A stretch of DNA of 64,000 bases from Firm-13 sp037143795 (GTDB taxonomy: Bacteria > Bacillota > Clostridia > Saccharofermentanales > Saccharofermentanaceae): positions 79,540 to 143,539 of the forward strand of contig JBAWXZ010000009.1 in NCBI GenBank assembly GCA_037143795.1, read 5' to 3'. Shown piece after piece: positions 62,173 to 64,000 of the stretch. Positions within the stretch are counted from its first letter, which is position 1. The number at the start of each line of letters is the position of its first letter. The notes beneath the pieces were generated by a model that did no database searches, was not told the origin of the DNA, and saw only the letters and a list, made by a program, of their open reading frames with translations. Both the position numbers and the translations under genes were made by a program.

Positions 62173-63534
62173 TTATTTCAGAAGTTCCTCGATGGCAGAC
62201 TGTAATTCCTCCCTGCGCGGAATGATCGAAGAGAAGCGAAGTTTGCCGTTGATGTAGATGCTCGGCAGATTGGTGACACCCATTTTCACACAGCGGGCAA
62301 TGTTCTCCTTCAGCGTGAATTTATACTCCACGACATCGATGGCATCGCCAAAGTGTTCCTTTGCCACATCGGCCGCGCCCATCATATAGGTACAGGCGGC
62401 GCATGTTGCTGAATCAAGGGTGAACACTTCGATGAAAGGCTTGGTAAGGTGCTCATAGTCAGGCAGATCAACTTCAATATTTTCCTGGACTGCGACATAA
62501 TTTTTGAGCATTTCACGTACGGATTCGGTCTCGTGTACGGCCTGGGCAATACCGATGTTGTTCTCAACCGGTACGGCATAAGGGATATCACAGCCGGGCG
62601 CGACAATCAGGTTTTTCTTGTTTTCGATTTTGTCGAGCATGTCCACAACATACTTCATATTATCCTGCTGGGTTCCATGGAGCATCACGGAAGTGAGAGG
62701 AATATTACCGCCGATCGCAATGTTGTACCGGTCTGTAACAGCCTTGGCTGCGACGATGTTGACGTTTTCATCAACCGAGATGGAGTCAGGATTTGTTTTG
62801 CACATTTCCTCAATGTTTTTGGTTGCATCGCCGCATACAAAGAAAGAAGAAAAGGCACCCTGGCTGCGGATGGAATCAAACAGGTCCGTAAAGGGTTTGG
62901 ACAGGAACTCGGCAAAATGCTTTGGCGAAACCTGCGATACAAGCGGGTCAACGACTGCGATTACATCCATGCCGGCCGCTATGTAATACTCCGACATTTT
63001 CTTGCCGAATTCGGTGCAGTATTCCAGTAAATTATTCACATATTCTTCGTCGTCATACATATCCATGAAGATATCGTTGCCGCGAAGGTGGGATGCCAGG
63101 GTGAAAGGTCCGCATATGAGGCCGTACAGCGCTGTTGTATCGCCAACTGCTTCTTTCATGCGTTCCATTGTCTTCAGTATCATCGGGAGACGTCCGTCTT
63201 CCCTGGTCGGGAGAGTGCAGATACAGGGAACAGTCATGGTTTCAGCCAGGGGATGCGTCTTTACGGAAGGCGGGCCGTCAACAGCCCACAGAAGTTCGCA
63301 GCCCAGTATTTCAGCTTCAATCTGCAGATCAAAAACGACCGGCTGACCGTTGGGTTTATAGAGCTTGTTTACTTCCATAAGTGCATTGAAGAGGGTATCA
63401 CCGTCTGTAAGTATTTGTGTCGCGTCAGCTCCTATCAATTTGCCGGCATGTACGCCCGCAAACGGTACCCATGGAGTTGATTCGGTTTCTTCATGACGCA
63501 GGGTTGCAAGTAAGAGTTCTTTTGGATTTGTCAT
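62173..63534 (-). CDS. UroD-superfamily methyltransferase fused to a thioredoxin-like domain
   Basis: 453 residues. Residues 1-345 are an MtaA/UroD-type barrel (NPKELLLATLRHEETESTPWVP, GLICGPFTLASHL); the metal site keeps Cys234 (FFVCGD, with Val where His is usual) and Cys315 (APGCDIP). Residues about 365-453 form a thioredoxin/glutaredoxin-like domain with redox pair Cys378-Ala-Ala-Cys381 (TCAACTYMM) and the cis-proline loop LPSIYING (Pro424). GAGGATC precedes the ATG. Cotranscribed with the G3E GTPase. It could be the shared methyltransferase that takes the methyl group off the corrinoid proteins, with the thiol domain sensing or protecting redox state; this is inference. Confidence 0.82.
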   Translation of the reverse strand: MTNPKELLLATLRHEETESTPWVPFAGVHAGKLIGADATQILTDGDTLFNALMEVNKLYKPNGQPVVFDLQIEAEILGCELLWAVDGPPSVKTHPLAETMTVPCICTLPTREDGRLPMILKTMERMKEAVGDTTALYGLICGPFTLASHLRGNDIFMDMYDDEEYVNNLLEYCTEFGKKMSEYYIAAGMDVIAVVDPLVSQVSPKHFAEFLSKPFTDLFDSIRSQGAFSSFFVCGDATKNIEEMCKTNPDSISVDENVNIVAAKAVTDRYNIAIGGNIPLTSVMLHGTQQDNMKYVVDMLDKIENKKNLIVAPGCDIPYAVPVENNIGIAQAVHETESVREMLKNYVAVQENIEVDLPDYEHLTKPFIEVFTLDSATCAACTYMMGAADVAKEHFGDAIDVVEYKFTLKENIARCVKMGVTNLPSIYINGKLRFSSIIPRREELQSAIEELLK

Positions 63535-63630
63535 AATGATCCTCTTTTCTTTTTGTTTTTGGATGTAATTACGGACGGATTTCTATTGATTTCCTTATGA
63601 GAGTGATTATACAAAAAAGCCCTCGAAAAA

Positions 63631-63673
63631 TATTCCATATAATTTAGAATTTTAACAATTTGTTTGGAATATT
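63631..63673 (+). repeat. 43-bp inverted repeat, left copy
   Basis: Its reverse complement matches 63955-63997 in 38 of 43 positions. The arm is itself a loose dyad (TATTCCA ... TGGAATA). It lies upstream of the UroD-thioredoxin gene, 97 bases from its start codon and just behind a TATAAT-like -10 on the minus strand (63611-63606). Confidence 0.8.
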
Positions 63674-63755
63674 ATCAGCTGAATTCAGCTATATATGAAC
63701 TTTGGGCCGATGGACAAACGACACATATACAGATATTACAAAGGCAGTGTAAATT

Positions 63756-63923
63756 TTACTGTTTGGCTATCTCCTGGTTTACTCGCGTCTCATTAGTTTC
63801 TGCAGAAAAATCGCCCTGATTTGGACTGCTTGCGTCACCCCCGCCAATGCTTTTTGTTGGCAGAAACGATAAAATAATACATAAAATTAGCAATAATATT
63901 CTGTATTCTTTGAATTTCTTCAT
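63756..63923 (-). CDS. Small putative exported peptide, unknown function
   Basis: 55 residues: a basic start MKKFKEYRI, a hydrophobic stretch LLLILCIILSFLP, then a polar Ser/Asn/Gly/Glu-rich tail. It looks like a small secreted or membrane-anchored peptide. The ATG at 63923 has a weak GGAACG 6-7 bases upstream; an in-frame start at 63968 would begin inside the right inverted repeat. It lies between the two 43-bp repeats. No homologue recognised; coding status uncertain. Confidence 0.4.
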   Translation of the reverse strand: MKKFKEYRILLLILCIILSFLPTKSIGGGDASSPNQGDFSAETNETRVNQEIAKQ

Positions 63924-63954
63924 GAATCGTTCCAATTTAATAGATTTACCCAAA

Positions 63955-63997
63955 AATATTCCAAACAATTTGTTAAAATTATAAATTTATTGGAATA
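63955..63997 (+). repeat. 43-bp inverted repeat, right copy
   Basis: Inverted copy of 63631-63673 (38 of 43). The internal dyad is clearer here: TATTCCAA and TTGGAATA separated by an AT-rich 26-base centre. It ends three bases from the window edge, so any larger element cannot be seen. Confidence 0.8.
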
Positions 63998-64000
63998 CAT

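Noticed and set aside
1..64000. CRISPR arrays, rRNA or tRNA genes, insertion sequences, phage genes
   Set aside because: No regularly spaced repeats, no tRNA-like cloverleaf with CCA-type end, no transposase or integrase frame was seen on either strand.

Overview
The window looks like a chromosomal segment of a low-GC, Gram-positive anaerobe of the class Clostridia. The reasons are lipoprotein signal peptides on every solute-binding protein, YesM/YesN-type two-component systems, YhbD plus bactofilin as in Bacillus and Clostridia, strong GGAGG ribosome binding sites, and corrinoid-dependent methyltransferases. I see no rRNA, tRNA, CRISPR, transposase or phage gene.

Layout. (a) 1-12802 is an ordinary housekeeping and envelope stretch: YhbD and a bactofilin, a CoA-disulfide-reductase-like flavoprotein with rhodanese domain, a PstS-like lipoprotein, an RlmI-like rRNA methyltransferase, a Maf nucleotide pyrophosphatase with an extra N-terminal domain, an Nramp Mn transporter, an aldo/keto reductase with nitroreductase, and three envelope proteins of unknown role. 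(b) 12998-63534 is a large catabolic island built from four modules. Module 1 (12998-21787): a LacI regulator fused to a solute-binding domain, L-rhamnose-mutarotase-like protein, UroD-type methyltransferase, CUT2 sugar importer (permease, binding protein, ATPase), corrinoid protein. Module 2 (21999-32477): YesN, YesM and a sensor-like binding protein, then CUT2 importer, UroD methyltransferase, mutarotase, corrinoid protein. Module 3 (32675-45333): YesM/YesN, UroD-like protein, CUT1 importer, GH31, GH95, corrinoid protein. Module 4 (49840-63534): YesM/YesN, CUT1 importer, a DUF5703-like glycosidase, a GH106-like glycosidase, and on the opposite strand a UroD-thioredoxin fusion with a G3E GTPase. 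Modules 3 and 4 are separated by 45356-49554 (flavoprotein, secreted esterase-like lipoprotein and an OmpR-type two-component system). (c) 63535-64000 holds a small putative exported peptide between two 43-bp inverted repeats.

Reading of the whole. Four UroD-superfamily proteins and three nearly identical corrinoid proteins sit inside operons that otherwise import and hydrolyse sugars and equilibrate sugar anomers. UroD proteins next to a DxHxxG corrinoid protein are normally methyltransferases, not haem enzymes. The simplest inference is a set of paralogous systems that import O-methylated sugars or methyl glycosides (for example methylated rhamnose, fucose or xylose from plant glycans), remove the methyl group onto a corrinoid, and feed both the methyl group and the sugar into metabolism. 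This is inference: no substrate is proven by the sequence, and no methyl-corrinoid:tetrahydrofolate methyltransferase or corrinoid reductive activator is recognisable in the window.
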